64,000 nucleotides of DNA from contig NZ_FNQT01000001.1 of assembly GCF_900107665.1 (NCBI RefSeq), forward strand, positions 970,398 through 1,034,397, given 5' to 3'. The translations under genes and the position numbers were made by a program. This document shows positions 24,014-31,842 of the stretch, piece after piece. Below the pieces are notes generated by a model. It had not been told where the DNA came from and searched no databases. It worked only from the letters and a program-made list of their open reading frames with translations. Positions within the stretch are counted from its first letter, which is position 1. Each line of letters begins with the position of its first letter. This DNA comes from Haloplanus vescus. Lineage in GTDB: Archaea; Halobacteriota; Halobacteria; Halobacteriales; Haloferacaceae.

Positions 24014-25045
24014 TCACTCGATGGTGACGTGTTCGGACTCTTCGTTGAGCGCGAGGTTGGCCGCGATTTCGGCGTTTCGCATGGCGTACTGTGCGGTCTG
24101 CTGGAGGCTGACCAGCACCTCGCGAGTGCGGAGGAGTTCGACTTTCGGCATGTCAGGCAGACTCCGGATGAGCTCCATCTCGCGGTCGGTGATGTCCTCG
24201 TACATCCGTCCGACGGCGATGGCCTTGTCGTAGTCGCGTTCGACGACAGCCTCGACGGCGGTGGCGGTGATTTCGTCCACTTGGTCGGTGAACTCGCGGA
24301 TGCGACGCATCGTCGACCCGTCGACGTCAAGCGTGTTGTCCGTGGCGTCGAGAGCGATGTTGCCGATGTCCTCGGCGTTGTCCGCGGTCAGTTCGAGGTT
24401 CTTCGCCACCGAGCGGTAGCCGATGAGCGGGAAGCCGGATTCGAGGCCGACCGCTCGCGCGAGGTTCGGGTTCTGGTACGCCATGAAGATGAGGCGAAGC
24501 AGGAGGACGAAAATCTTGTTCGCCTGTCGCTCCCGGTTCAGCGCCCGTTCGGCCAGGTCGGCGTTGCCGTGCGCGATGGCCTTGATGGACTCGCCGCGCA
24601 TCGTACTCCCCGTGTTCTCGAGGCGTTCGAGGAGGTTGTCGAGCGTGAAGTCCTCCGGGTCGACCGAACACCGGATGGCGATTCGCTCAGGCGTCTCCTC
24701 GATGACACCGAGGCCCATCAGCTGCGTCTCGGCGCGGTAGACGGCGTTGATGTGTTCGCTGTCGAGTGCGCCCTCCGACTTCTGGATGTGGATGACGCGT
24801 CGCCCGAGGACGTACTGGGCGACGATGGCGCGTTCGAGCGCTCGTGCGTCGAGGTTGTCGGCGTGAATGGTCGCCGTCGACCCCTCGGTACTCGCCGACT
24901 CCGGCAGCACCGTAATCGTCCCCTTGCCGCCCATCCGCAGCGACACCTCGTCCCCCTTCTCGACGTTGTTCTCTTTGGCCCACTCCGCCGGAAGTGTCAT
25001 GGCGAGCGTCGAGGGTCCTAACCGCTGAACCTTCCGTGTTTCCAT
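24014..25045 (-). CDS. AbrB-PhoU phosphate uptake regulator
   Basis: 343 residues: an N-terminal AbrB/SpoVT swapped-hairpin DNA-binding domain (METRKVQRLGPSTLAMTLPA, EWAKENNVEKGDEVSLRMGG) joined to a C-terminal PhoU domain of helical bundles (NADLAERALNRERQANKIFV, DQVDEITATAVEAVVERDYD). This archaeal architecture regulates phosphate transport genes. Start at 25045 chosen; another ATG 12 codons upstream gives an implausible extension. No transporter genes lie in the window. Confidence 0.92.
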   Translation of the reverse strand: METRKVQRLGPSTLAMTLPAEWAKENNVEKGDEVSLRMGGKGTITVLPESASTEGSTATIHADNLDARALERAIVAQYVLGRRVIHIQKSEGALDSEHINAVYRAETQLMGLGVIEETPERIAIRCSVDPEDFTLDNLLERLENTGSTMRGESIKAIAHGNADLAERALNRERQANKIFVLLLRLIFMAYQNPNLARAVGLESGFPLIGYRSVAKNLELTADNAEDIGNIALDATDNTLDVDGSTMRRIREFTDQVDEITATAVEAVVERDYDKAIAVGRMYEDITDREMELIRSLPDMPKVELLRTREVLVSLQQTAQYAMRNAEIAANLALNEESEHVTIE

Positions 25046-25123
25046 ACCATATGTATCTACTCCAGAGACCTTAATCTTCACTATGCACCATTATACCTCA
25101 TGAATGATGTTGAAGTGATGCGA

Positions 25124-26182
25124 TTAGCGCACCTCCATCAGTCGCGACTCGAAGCGACCGACTCGAACGCGGGTCCAGCCACGGAGCTCCGCGTCGAGTT
25201 CCGGGTCGTCGGTGTCGACGCGAAGCGTCCCGATATCGTCGAGTTTCGCCCGCGAGGCGACCACTGCCACGTCACAGCGTCGAATCACGTCGGGTGAGAG
25301 CTGGGGGTTCCCCCGCCCGAAGACGAACCCCTGTCCGCCGATGGGCGAGACGACGACGACGTTTCGCTCACCGAGGGCGTCGAGAATCTCGGATTCGGTC
25401 GCGTCCCGAACCAGCACCTCGCCGTCGCGCCACACGTCGACGCCGAGGGGTGACCCCTCGAATCCGAGTGCGTCCTTTATCTCACCGACCGTACTCCCCG
25501 GGCCGAGGACGTAGGTGACGCCCGCTTCTGCCTCCGCGACGAACCCCGCGGCCATCGCTTCGACGTTCCCGCTCCCCGTCTGCTTCGACGACTGCACGTT
25601 CTCTCCGACGGGGACGCGTGCAACGGCGCGGAGTTCGGGGTCGACCGATCCCTCGCGATAGGCGTCCTCGTCGATGTCGAGGACCTCCCGGCGTTCGGTC
25701 CGCTCGAAGGTGGCGAGTACGTCGGCCGCGTCCTCCGGCGAGACGGCGAACACGGAGGAGTACACCTTCACGCCGCCGGGAATCCCGAGCATCGGCACGT
25801 CGGAATCGGACAGCGCTTCGGCCACGTCCGCGGCGGTGCCGTCGCCGCCGACGAAACAGAGCAGGTCGACCCCAGCCTCCAGAAGCGCCGCGACGGCCTC
25901 GCGGGTGTCCGCCGCTGTCGTCTCGGACCCCGACGGCCCGCCGGGAACCTCGGGGTCGAAGCCCGCGTCGCGGGCCAGGTCGGCGCCCATCGGCGCCCCC
26001 CACGTCACCAGCGTCACGTCCGGCAGGCGCTCGCTGATGGCGTCGAGTGCGCGGCGTGCTCGGTCCGGTGACCGCGGCTCCGCGCCGCGGGCGCGCGCCT
26101 CCTCGACCTTGTCGTCTGTCCCTTTCAGGCCGACGCGCCCGCCCATGCCGGCAATGGGATTGACCACGAACCCGAGTCGCAT
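25124..26182 (-). CDS. ATP-NAD kinase family protein (AcoX-like)
   Basis: 352 residues. The kinase loop is LLCFVGGDGTAADVAEALSD with the GGDGT motif, and NPIAGMGGRVGLKGTD lies at the N-terminus. A second lobe contains TGSGNVEAMAAGFVAEAEAG. It belongs to the NAD-kinase/diacylglycerol-kinase-like fold family PF20143, many members of which are unassigned; NAD kinase itself is usually shorter (~280). Substrate not determined. Start at 26182. Confidence 0.88.
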   Translation of the reverse strand: MRLGFVVNPIAGMGGRVGLKGTDDKVEEARARGAEPRSPDRARRALDAISERLPDVTLVTWGAPMGADLARDAGFDPEVPGGPSGSETTAADTREAVAALLEAGVDLLCFVGGDGTAADVAEALSDSDVPMLGIPGGVKVYSSVFAVSPEDAADVLATFERTERREVLDIDEDAYREGSVDPELRAVARVPVGENVQSSKQTGSGNVEAMAAGFVAEAEAGVTYVLGPGSTVGEIKDALGFEGSPLGVDVWRDGEVLVRDATESEILDALGERNVVVVSPIGGQGFVFGRGNPQLSPDVIRRCDVAVVASRAKLDDIGTLRVDTDDPELDAELRGWTRVRVGRFESRLMEVR

Positions 26183-26263
26183 TGTCGGGTCTATGGGAGC
26201 GAGGGCAAAAGGGCCGCGGCTCACAACACTCACTATTAAGCGACTGCCGGCGGAAGGGCCGCT

Positions 26264-26374
26264 ATGTTCCTCCTTCAGGCTGGGGAACCGCTCCCCATCG
26301 GCGTGACGGCCGCGGCCGTGTTGCTCGTCAGCCTCCTTGTCACCGGGCTCTGGCTCCGATATCTGACGCGCTAG
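26264..26374 (+). CDS. 36-residue membrane microprotein
   Basis: Frame reads MFLLQAGEPLPIGVTAAAVL then LVSLLVTGLWLRYLTR and stop. Residues ~13-31 form one transmembrane helix with a basic C-terminal end. A TATA-like CTATTAAG near 26232 lies about 30 bases upstream, so it has a promoter of its own. The stop overlaps the cinA-like stop on the other strand. Resembles known short haloarchaeal membrane peptides; function unknown. Confidence 0.6.
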   Translation: MFLLQAGEPLPIGVTAAAVLLVSLLVTGLWLRYLTR

Positions 26375-27051
26375 TCGACGCGCTCGCGAAGCCACGCCGC
26401 CGCCGCGGCCGCCGTCTCCGCGTCCGCCGCCGTCACCTTCAACCGCACGTCGTCCCCGGGGTAGCTGCCGACGGTCACGTCGAACTCCTCGCGGACAGCG
26501 TCGAGACGGTCGAGGAGGGCGCTCTCCGGTTCGCTCGTCCGCACCGTTTCGACGTGGCGGCGCTCGCCTTCGAACTCCGACGCCACCGACTCGAACATCG
26601 CCTTCATCTCGCTCGGGACGCCCGGAAGCACGTAGACGCCGTCGATTACGGCGCCCGGCGCGACGCCCTCCGGGTTCGGAATGTGTTGTGCCCCGTCCGG
26701 GAGATGCGTCGTCCCCTCCGTCCGGTCCGCGGCGGCGTAGTCAGTGTGGTCGTCGAGCCACGCCGCCGCGTCCGCGTTCGGGACCACGTCGCGCCCGAAC
26801 GCCGCCGCGACGCCGTCCATCGTCACGTCGTCGTGTGTCGGCCCGACACCGCCGGTGACGATGACCGCGTCGTACTCCGCGCGGTACTCGTTGACTACGC
26901 GGGCGATATCGGCGATTCGATCCGGAACGGTCGTGACGCGCTCGACCGAGACGCCGCGCTCGTCGAGGCGGTCACACAGCCACGAGGCGTTCGTGTTGAC
27001 CGTATCGCCAGAGAGCAGTTCGTCGCCGACGGTGACGACCGCGACTCGCAT
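26371..27051 (-). CDS. CinA-like / molybdopterin-binding domain protein
   Basis: 226 residues. The MoaB/CinA fold is marked by VVTVGDELLSGDTVNTNASW, VIVTGGVGPTHDDVTMDGVA and GAVIDGVYVLPGVPSEMKAM. It corresponds to the N-terminal COG1058 domain without the nicotinamide amidase domain found in bacterial CinA. COG1058 proteins have been linked to ADP-ribose and NMN repair chemistry. Start at 27051 (MRVAVVTVGDE). Confidence 0.9.
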   Translation of the reverse strand: MRVAVVTVGDELLSGDTVNTNASWLCDRLDERGVSVERVTTVPDRIADIARVVNEYRAEYDAVIVTGGVGPTHDDVTMDGVAAAFGRDVVPNADAAAWLDDHTDYAAADRTEGTTHLPDGAQHIPNPEGVAPGAVIDGVYVLPGVPSEMKAMFESVASEFEGERRHVETVRTSEPESALLDRLDAVREEFDVTVGSYPGDDVRLKVTAADAETAAAAAAWLRERVD

Positions 27052-27134
27052 ACGCAGCGGTAGGCGGTCGGGATTGAAAACGACCGCGGCCGACGACCGA
27101 GCGTCGTCGGCCGCCGTCACGGCGACCCGCCGTG

Positions 27135-27923
27135 TCAGCCCATTCCGGGCGGCGGGTCGTCGCCGAACTCGTCGTCCTCGGTGTCGACGTCGAGGCCGAG
27201 TGCCTCGCGTTGCCGGCGAAGCGCCTCGATGCGACGCTTGTAGTAGAAGGCGCCGGCGAGGCCGACCACCACGAGCACCGCCGCGGCGCCACCGAAGAGC
27301 GTCAGGTCTCGCTGCAGGTAGAACTGCACCGAGACGGCGTCGGCCTCGACGTTCTCCCACTCGATGACCCGCTGCGACCCGTCGGCGGTCACCTCGTAGC
27401 CACTCGGGTCGACCGTGCCGAACGGGAACACCTCGACCCGGCGGTTCGGCGGCAAGACGACTTCGTACGACCCGTTGACGAACGTCGGGAGCGAGAAGCG
27501 CTTGGGCGTGCTCGACGAGGTGAAGGCGAGTTGGCCGCCGTCGGTCCCGTTCGGCATCGACACCGCTACGCGTGACCGCGAGCGGTCGATGTCGCCGCCG
27601 CGCTCGCGGAGTTCCGTCCCCGTGATAACCGTCCCGTTGGGGTACCGGTACCGGACCGCCGAGACGGGGATGGCGTTGCGCCCGCCGAAGCCGTCACGCC
27701 GGAACAGCTCCATCGACTCGCCCTCGACACGGTAGACGGCCTGGAAGCGGGCGTTCTCCGTGATGGTGATGTGGGCGTTCACGGCGTTGTCCCACACGTA
27801 GGGCGACGGCGGGTCCTCGTCCAGTTGCTCGTCAGAGATGGGTTGGGAACCGAGCAGGCCCGCACACCCGGCGGTGAGCGCCAACGCCGCGAGCGCCAGC
27901 GGAATCAGATACCGACGGTTCAT
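27135..27923 (-). CDS. Haloarchaeal lipoprotein (DUF5803-like)
   Basis: 262 residues. The signal peptide LIPLALAALALTAGCAGLLG has a lipobox (LTAGC, Cys20), an extracellular beta-rich domain (~25-205) with repeated VxVSxP segments and PNGT sites follows, then a membrane span LFGGAAAVLVVVGLAGAFYY and a charged cytoplasmic tail. Bound both by a lipid and a C-terminal helix, it is a cell-surface protein. Resembles haloarchaeal DUF5803 proteins (from memory). Three bases downstream of the DUF2110 gene on the same strand. Confidence 0.85.
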   Translation of the reverse strand: MNRRYLIPLALAALALTAGCAGLLGSQPISDEQLDEDPPSPYVWDNAVNAHITITENARFQAVYRVEGESMELFRRDGFGGRNAIPVSAVRYRYPNGTVITGTELRERGGDIDRSRSRVAVSMPNGTDGGQLAFTSSSTPKRFSLPTFVNGSYEVVLPPNRRVEVFPFGTVDPSGYEVTADGSQRVIEWENVEADAVSVQFYLQRDLTLFGGAAAVLVVVGLAGAFYYKRRIEALRRQREALGLDVDTEDDEFGDDPPPGMG

Positions 27924-27926
27924 CGA

Positions 27927-28595
27927 TCAGGGGATGACACATTTGAGCTCCGCCGGCAGGTACTCGCCGACGCTGGCGAGCAGTCCCGGCGGGTCGGTGC
28001 CGGGCGTACAGACGACGCTCTGTTCGAGCAGACCGAGTCGCTCGACGGTGACCACGTCGCGGGCGTGTCCCGCGCGGTTCAGCGTCGCGCGCACCTCGCC
28101 ACGCGTGGCGCTGTTGACGTTCAGGCGGCCGTTCTCGCCACGGGTCCAGTCGTAGAGGCGGTCACGCTCCGCGTCAGCGAGTCGCGGCGGGTCGCCCGCC
28201 ACGAACCGGAGCGGGAGATGTTGGACGAGGCCGAAGCGGTCCCGAATCTGGGACGGCGACCCCCGGCCGAGCCCCAACTGGTCGCTGGGGATGCGGACTC
28301 GCTCGCCCGCATCGAGGACGATGCCGTCCTCGTCCCACGATTCGAGCGTTCCGACGTACGTCTCGCCGTCCTCGAAGCCGGTGCCGATTTCGCCCCACTC
28401 CTCGCGGAGCGCGTTCCGGGCCACCACTTCGTCGTCGCCCTCGACAGTCACCGACACGAAGTCGTCGTGGCGGACGCCGATGGTCCACGTCACGTCCAAG
28501 TCGCCGATGGCGTTGTCGACGAGTGATTCCATGCCGTCGAGTGCGCGTTTGCGTGCCGAGCCGTCCACGTAACACTTGGTTGCGAGAACGACCAT
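27927..28595 (-). CDS. DUF2110 family protein
   Basis: 222 residues, MVVLATKCYVDGSARKRALD, with an S1/KOW-like strand segment ETYVGTLESWDEDGIVLDAG and then GERVRIPSDQLGLG, and a C-terminal part with VNSATRGEVRATLNRAGHAR. DUF2110 is archaeal and of unknown biochemical role. Its ATG overlaps the tfe stop (TGATG), so it is translationally coupled to transcription factor E, suggesting a link to transcription or translation. Confidence 0.9.
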   Translation of the reverse strand: MVVLATKCYVDGSARKRALDGMESLVDNAIGDLDVTWTIGVRHDDFVSVTVEGDDEVVARNALREEWGEIGTGFEDGETYVGTLESWDEDGIVLDAGERVRIPSDQLGLGRGSPSQIRDRFGLVQHLPLRFVAGDPPRLADAERDRLYDWTRGENGRLNVNSATRGEVRATLNRAGHARDVVTVERLGLLEQSVVCTPGTDPPGLLASVGEYLPAELKCVIP

Positions 28596-29119
28596 CAGCG
28601 GGTGACTTCCACGTTAAGCTCGTTTCGGAGCTCCTCGATGCGGCGTTCGGTCGCCTCTATCATGTCGTCGTTGTCCATGGGTTCGAGCGGCGCGCCCGTC
28701 TCCGGACACTGGAAGTCGAACTCCATCGCCTCGCTGAACTCGAAGCGGATGCCCGCGGGTTCCGAGAGGTAGAACTCGTGGGTCCGTTCGTACTCCAGTC
28801 GCTCCTCCAACGCGTCGAGCAGGCGGTACATCTCCTCTTCGAGGTTCTCCGGAATGTTCTCGTACTCGAAGGTCCACAGATACGTGAGCCACCCAGAGTC
28901 CTCGTCGCGGACGCGGCGGTAGCTGGCGAGGTCGTTCTCGTAGAGGATGAACAGGGCTCGGCGAACGTCGTTGAGTTCGAGTCCGAGTTCCTCGGCGAGT
29001 TCCTCGTCCGTCACCTCCCCGTCCGGCGGCGCGGCGGCGACCGGCATCCCCGTCGGCCCGACGAGCTCGTGGAGGTACTTCTGGATCACCGGATCGCTCA
29101 GCAGCTCCTCAAAAGCCAT
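28595..29119 (-). CDS. tfe: Transcription factor E (TFE alpha)
   Basis: 174 residues. TFE helps promoter opening by archaeal RNA polymerase. The N-terminal winged helix (~1-90) contains VTDEELAEELGLELNDVRRA and LFILYENDLASYRRVRDEDS; a coiled coil follows (IPENLEEEMYRLLDALEERL); then comes the region equivalent to the zinc ribbon (EPAGIRFEFSEAMEFDFQCP). Only one cysteine of the usual four is present (in FQCPETG), so zinc binding there is unlikely. First gene of the tfe-DUF2110-lipoprotein run. Confidence 0.95.
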   Translation of the reverse strand: MAFEELLSDPVIQKYLHELVGPTGMPVAAAPPDGEVTDEELAEELGLELNDVRRALFILYENDLASYRRVRDEDSGWLTYLWTFEYENIPENLEEEMYRLLDALEERLEYERTHEFYLSEPAGIRFEFSEAMEFDFQCPETGAPLEPMDNDDMIEATERRIEELRNELNVEVTR

Positions 29120-29188
29120 TGTGTTCCGTTCGGAGCGGTGGCGATTTAAACGCCACGGTGCGGTCGCCGAGCCAGCGGCGCCAACAGT

Positions 29189-29770
29189 TCAGGCGTGCTC
29201 CGGTTCGTCCTCTCGGTCGTCGTCCGCCTCCGTCGTCCGCCCCCGTTCGAGTTCGGCGTCGATGTCGTCCTCGATGTCGGCCATCGAGGTGACCGTGAGG
29301 ACGTTGCCGCCGCCGGGGTCGACGACCAGGATTTCGGTCCCGACGGGGATTTCGCCGTCCATCGAGCGCGCGGCGTAGTTCGGGTCGAAGCCACCGCGGT
29401 CGAGCTTGACCGACCCCTGCTGGGACGTGACGCGTTCGGTCACGTGTCCGGTCCGCCCCCGAAGCGAATCCGAGTCAGTCGTCTGTCCACTCCCGCTGTC
29501 ACCGTAGAGGTCGAACCGTCGATAGCCGACCAGCGCCAGCACGCCGAACACGAGCACGAGCGCCGCGAGGACGAGCGGACCGGCCACCGGGCCGAGCAAG
29601 AGGCCGACGATACCCGCCCCGAGCAACGCCACGCCGAGGACGGCGAAGTGAGCGCCCGGCGCCATCGCCTCCGCTATCGAGAGGCCCAACCCGGCGACGA
29701 CCAACAGTAGCGGGAGCATCTCCGGCCCGAGTTCGACCCCGGACTGGAGCGCGACCGTGGGTGTGACCAT
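29189..29770 (-). CDS. NfeD family membrane protein
   Basis: 193 residues. Membrane segments MLPLLLVVAGLGLSIAEAMA, GAHFAVLGVALLGAGIVGLL and GPLVLAALVLVFGVLALVGY, then a C-terminal OB-fold NfeD domain with LRGRTGHVTERVTSQQGSVK and VPVGTEILVVDPGGGNVLTV-like strands. NfeD proteins usually partner an SPFH/stomatin protein; no such gene lies next to it here. Confidence 0.9.
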   Translation of the reverse strand: MVTPTVALQSGVELGPEMLPLLLVVAGLGLSIAEAMAPGAHFAVLGVALLGAGIVGLLLGPVAGPLVLAALVLVFGVLALVGYRRFDLYGDSGSGQTTDSDSLRGRTGHVTERVTSQQGSVKLDRGGFDPNYAARSMDGEIPVGTEILVVDPGGGNVLTVTSMADIEDDIDAELERGRTTEADDDREDEPEHA

Positions 29771-29809
29771 ACCGACCGTTTGGCCTGCGGGCGCTTATAC
29801 TACCGGCCG

Positions 29810-30004
29810 TTAGAGCCCACCGAGTGCGGCGGCGAAGATACCGACCGAGAGCGCCACGCCGAGCAAGACGAACACGACGTTCTCCAGTTCCGGCGATTCG
29901 GGTTCGATTGCCGCGGGGTCGTCGGCGTCCTCACCGACCTCGTCGAGGGCGAACCGCCACGGCGACTCGTCGTCGTCGCGGTCGTCATCCGAAAGCGCGC
30001 TCAT
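29810..30004 (-). CDS. Small acidic single-span membrane protein
   Basis: 64 residues, MSALSDDDRDDDESPWRFAL at the start, a cytosolic acidic part, then a C-terminal hydrophobic span VVFVLLGVALSVGIFAAALG. Similar small tail-anchored proteins are common in haloarchaea, where they carry DUF numbers (DUF7312-like from memory). Function unknown. Start at 30004, seven codons inside a longer open frame. Confidence 0.75.
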   Translation of the reverse strand: MSALSDDDRDDDESPWRFALDEVGEDADDPAAIEPESPELENVVFVLLGVALSVGIFAAALGGL

Positions 30005-30050
30005 ACAGGTGCTATCGGGCGCCAAGTGAAAGGGATACCGACCGCGGCTG

Positions 30051-31805
30051 CTATCGCGGCCGTTCGCGCGGGGTCACGTCGCCCTCGTAGACGACGCCGC
30101 GGTCGGCGTGGAGCGTGACCGTCGTGCCGTCGGCCACCTCGTCCGGCAGGGGCGCCCCGCTTATCATCGGAATGCCCTGCTCGCGGGCGACGAGCGCCGC
30201 GTAACTCGTCATGCCCGGCCGGGCGTCGACGATGCCGCCGATGCGCCCCGTGTCGCCCTCGAACTCGCCATCGAACGTCGCCGGGAGCGCGACGATGGCG
30301 CCCGCGGGGGCGTCCGAGAGGTCACCGTCGGAACACCGGAACACCGGCCCGGCGGCGCGCCCGCGGGCGACGCTTCGCCCCGTCGCCACCGTCTCCGAGG
30401 CGACGTGGACTTTCAGCGTGTTGGTGGTGTTCGTCCCTTCCAGTTCGGTCATCATCCCCGAGAGGACGACCACGGTGTCGCCGCTCTCGGCGACGCCGGC
30501 CTCGATAGCAGCGTCGACGGCGGCGTCGACCATCCCCTCGATGTCCTCGCGGTAGGCGGCGTACTGGGCGTCGATACCCCACGAGAGCGCGAGTTGACGG
30601 CGCACGCGGTCCTGTGGCGTCGTCGCCACGATGGGGACGCCCGGGCGGAACTTCGCCGTCGTCCGCGCGGTGTAGCCCGACTCCGAGACGGCGACGATGG
30701 CCGCGGCGCCGAGGTCACGCGCCAGATACCGGGCCGCCCGCGCCAGCGCCTCCGTCTGTGACTCGGCCGCGGCCTGCGGGACGCGGTCCTCGCGCGTCTC
30801 GACGTACTCGTCGCTTCGCTCCACTTCGCGTACGATGCGGTCCATCGTCTCGACGACGCGAACGGGGTGGTCGCCGATGGCCGTCTCACCCGAGAGCATC
30901 ACCGCGTCCGTCCCGTCGAGGACGGCGTTAGCCACGTCCGACGCCTCCGCGCGCGTCGGGCGCCGGGAGTGGACCATCGAGTCCAGCATCTCCGTCGCCG
31001 TGATGACGGGCACGCCCGCGTCCTGGGCGCTGTGAATGATCTGCTTTTGCACCATCGGGACGTGTTCCAGCGGACACTCCACGCCGAGGTCACCGCGCGC
31101 GACCATCACGCCGTAGGACGCCTCTACGATGTCGTCGATGTGGTCGACGGCGCCCGCTCGCTCTATCTTCGAGATGACGGGGATGTCGCCGCCCGCGCTC
31201 TCGATGGCGTCGGTGACCGCATACACGTCGTCGGCGTCGCGGACGAAACTCGCCGCGACGAAGTCCGCGTCCTCCTCGACGGCCACCTCGATGTCGCGGC
31301 GGTCGCTCTCGGTCACCACTTCGAGGTCGAGGTCGACGCCGGGGACGTTCACTCCCTTTCGACTCCCCAACTCCCCGCCAGAGACGATGTGTGCGGTGAC
31401 GGCGTCGCTGTCGACCGACTCCACCTCCGTCTCGATGCGCCCGTCGTCGAGGAGGATACGGTCGCCGGGTTCAACCTCCGTCAGGGCGTAGGAGAGGCCG
31501 ACCTTCTCCGGCGTCGCAGTGTCGCCCTCGACGAACCGAACGGTCGCGTCGCTCGGCAGGTCGATCGGCTCGTCGAGTTCGGCGGTTCGAATCTCCGGCC
31601 CCTGCAGGTCGAGCATCGACGCGAGGGGGTCGTCGATGGCGGTGTCTACCTCGTGGATTCGCTGGATGAGTTCCGCGCGGTCCTCGTGGGTGCCGTGACT
31701 CGCGTTGAGGCGGGCGACCGCCATCCCGGCGTCCGCGAGTTCGCGGATGGTCTGCCGGTCGTCGGAGGCGGGGCCCAAGGTACAGACTATCTTGGCTCGG
31801 CGCAT
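30051..31805 (-). CDS. pyk: Pyruvate kinase with C-terminal mobile domain
   Basis: 584 residues. Core enzyme: MRRAKIVCTLGPASDDRQTI, LNASHGTHEDRAE, GPEIRTAEL, the substrate/metal loop VISKIERAGAVDHID, MVARGDLGVECPLEHVPMVQ and ITATEMLDSMVHSRRPTRAE. It makes ATP and pyruvate from PEP. About 120 extra residues at the C-terminus form a PEP-utiliser mobile (swivelling) domain with RPGMTSYAALVAREQGIPMI. The position of the catalytic His in true PEP-utilisers (TSHAA) is Tyr here, so this domain is structural or regulatory rather than phospho-carrying. Confidence 0.96.
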   Translation of the reverse strand: MRRAKIVCTLGPASDDRQTIRELADAGMAVARLNASHGTHEDRAELIQRIHEVDTAIDDPLASMLDLQGPEIRTAELDEPIDLPSDATVRFVEGDTATPEKVGLSYALTEVEPGDRILLDDGRIETEVESVDSDAVTAHIVSGGELGSRKGVNVPGVDLDLEVVTESDRRDIEVAVEEDADFVAASFVRDADDVYAVTDAIESAGGDIPVISKIERAGAVDHIDDIVEASYGVMVARGDLGVECPLEHVPMVQKQIIHSAQDAGVPVITATEMLDSMVHSRRPTRAEASDVANAVLDGTDAVMLSGETAIGDHPVRVVETMDRIVREVERSDEYVETREDRVPQAAAESQTEALARAARYLARDLGAAAIVAVSESGYTARTTAKFRPGVPIVATTPQDRVRRQLALSWGIDAQYAAYREDIEGMVDAAVDAAIEAGVAESGDTVVVLSGMMTELEGTNTTNTLKVHVASETVATGRSVARGRAAGPVFRCSDGDLSDAPAGAIVALPATFDGEFEGDTGRIGGIVDARPGMTSYAALVAREQGIPMISGAPLPDEVADGTTVTLHADRGVVYEGDVTPRERPR

Positions 31806-31842
31806 ACCCGCCCTTCACCGGGACGGAGGAAAAAGGCGGTTG

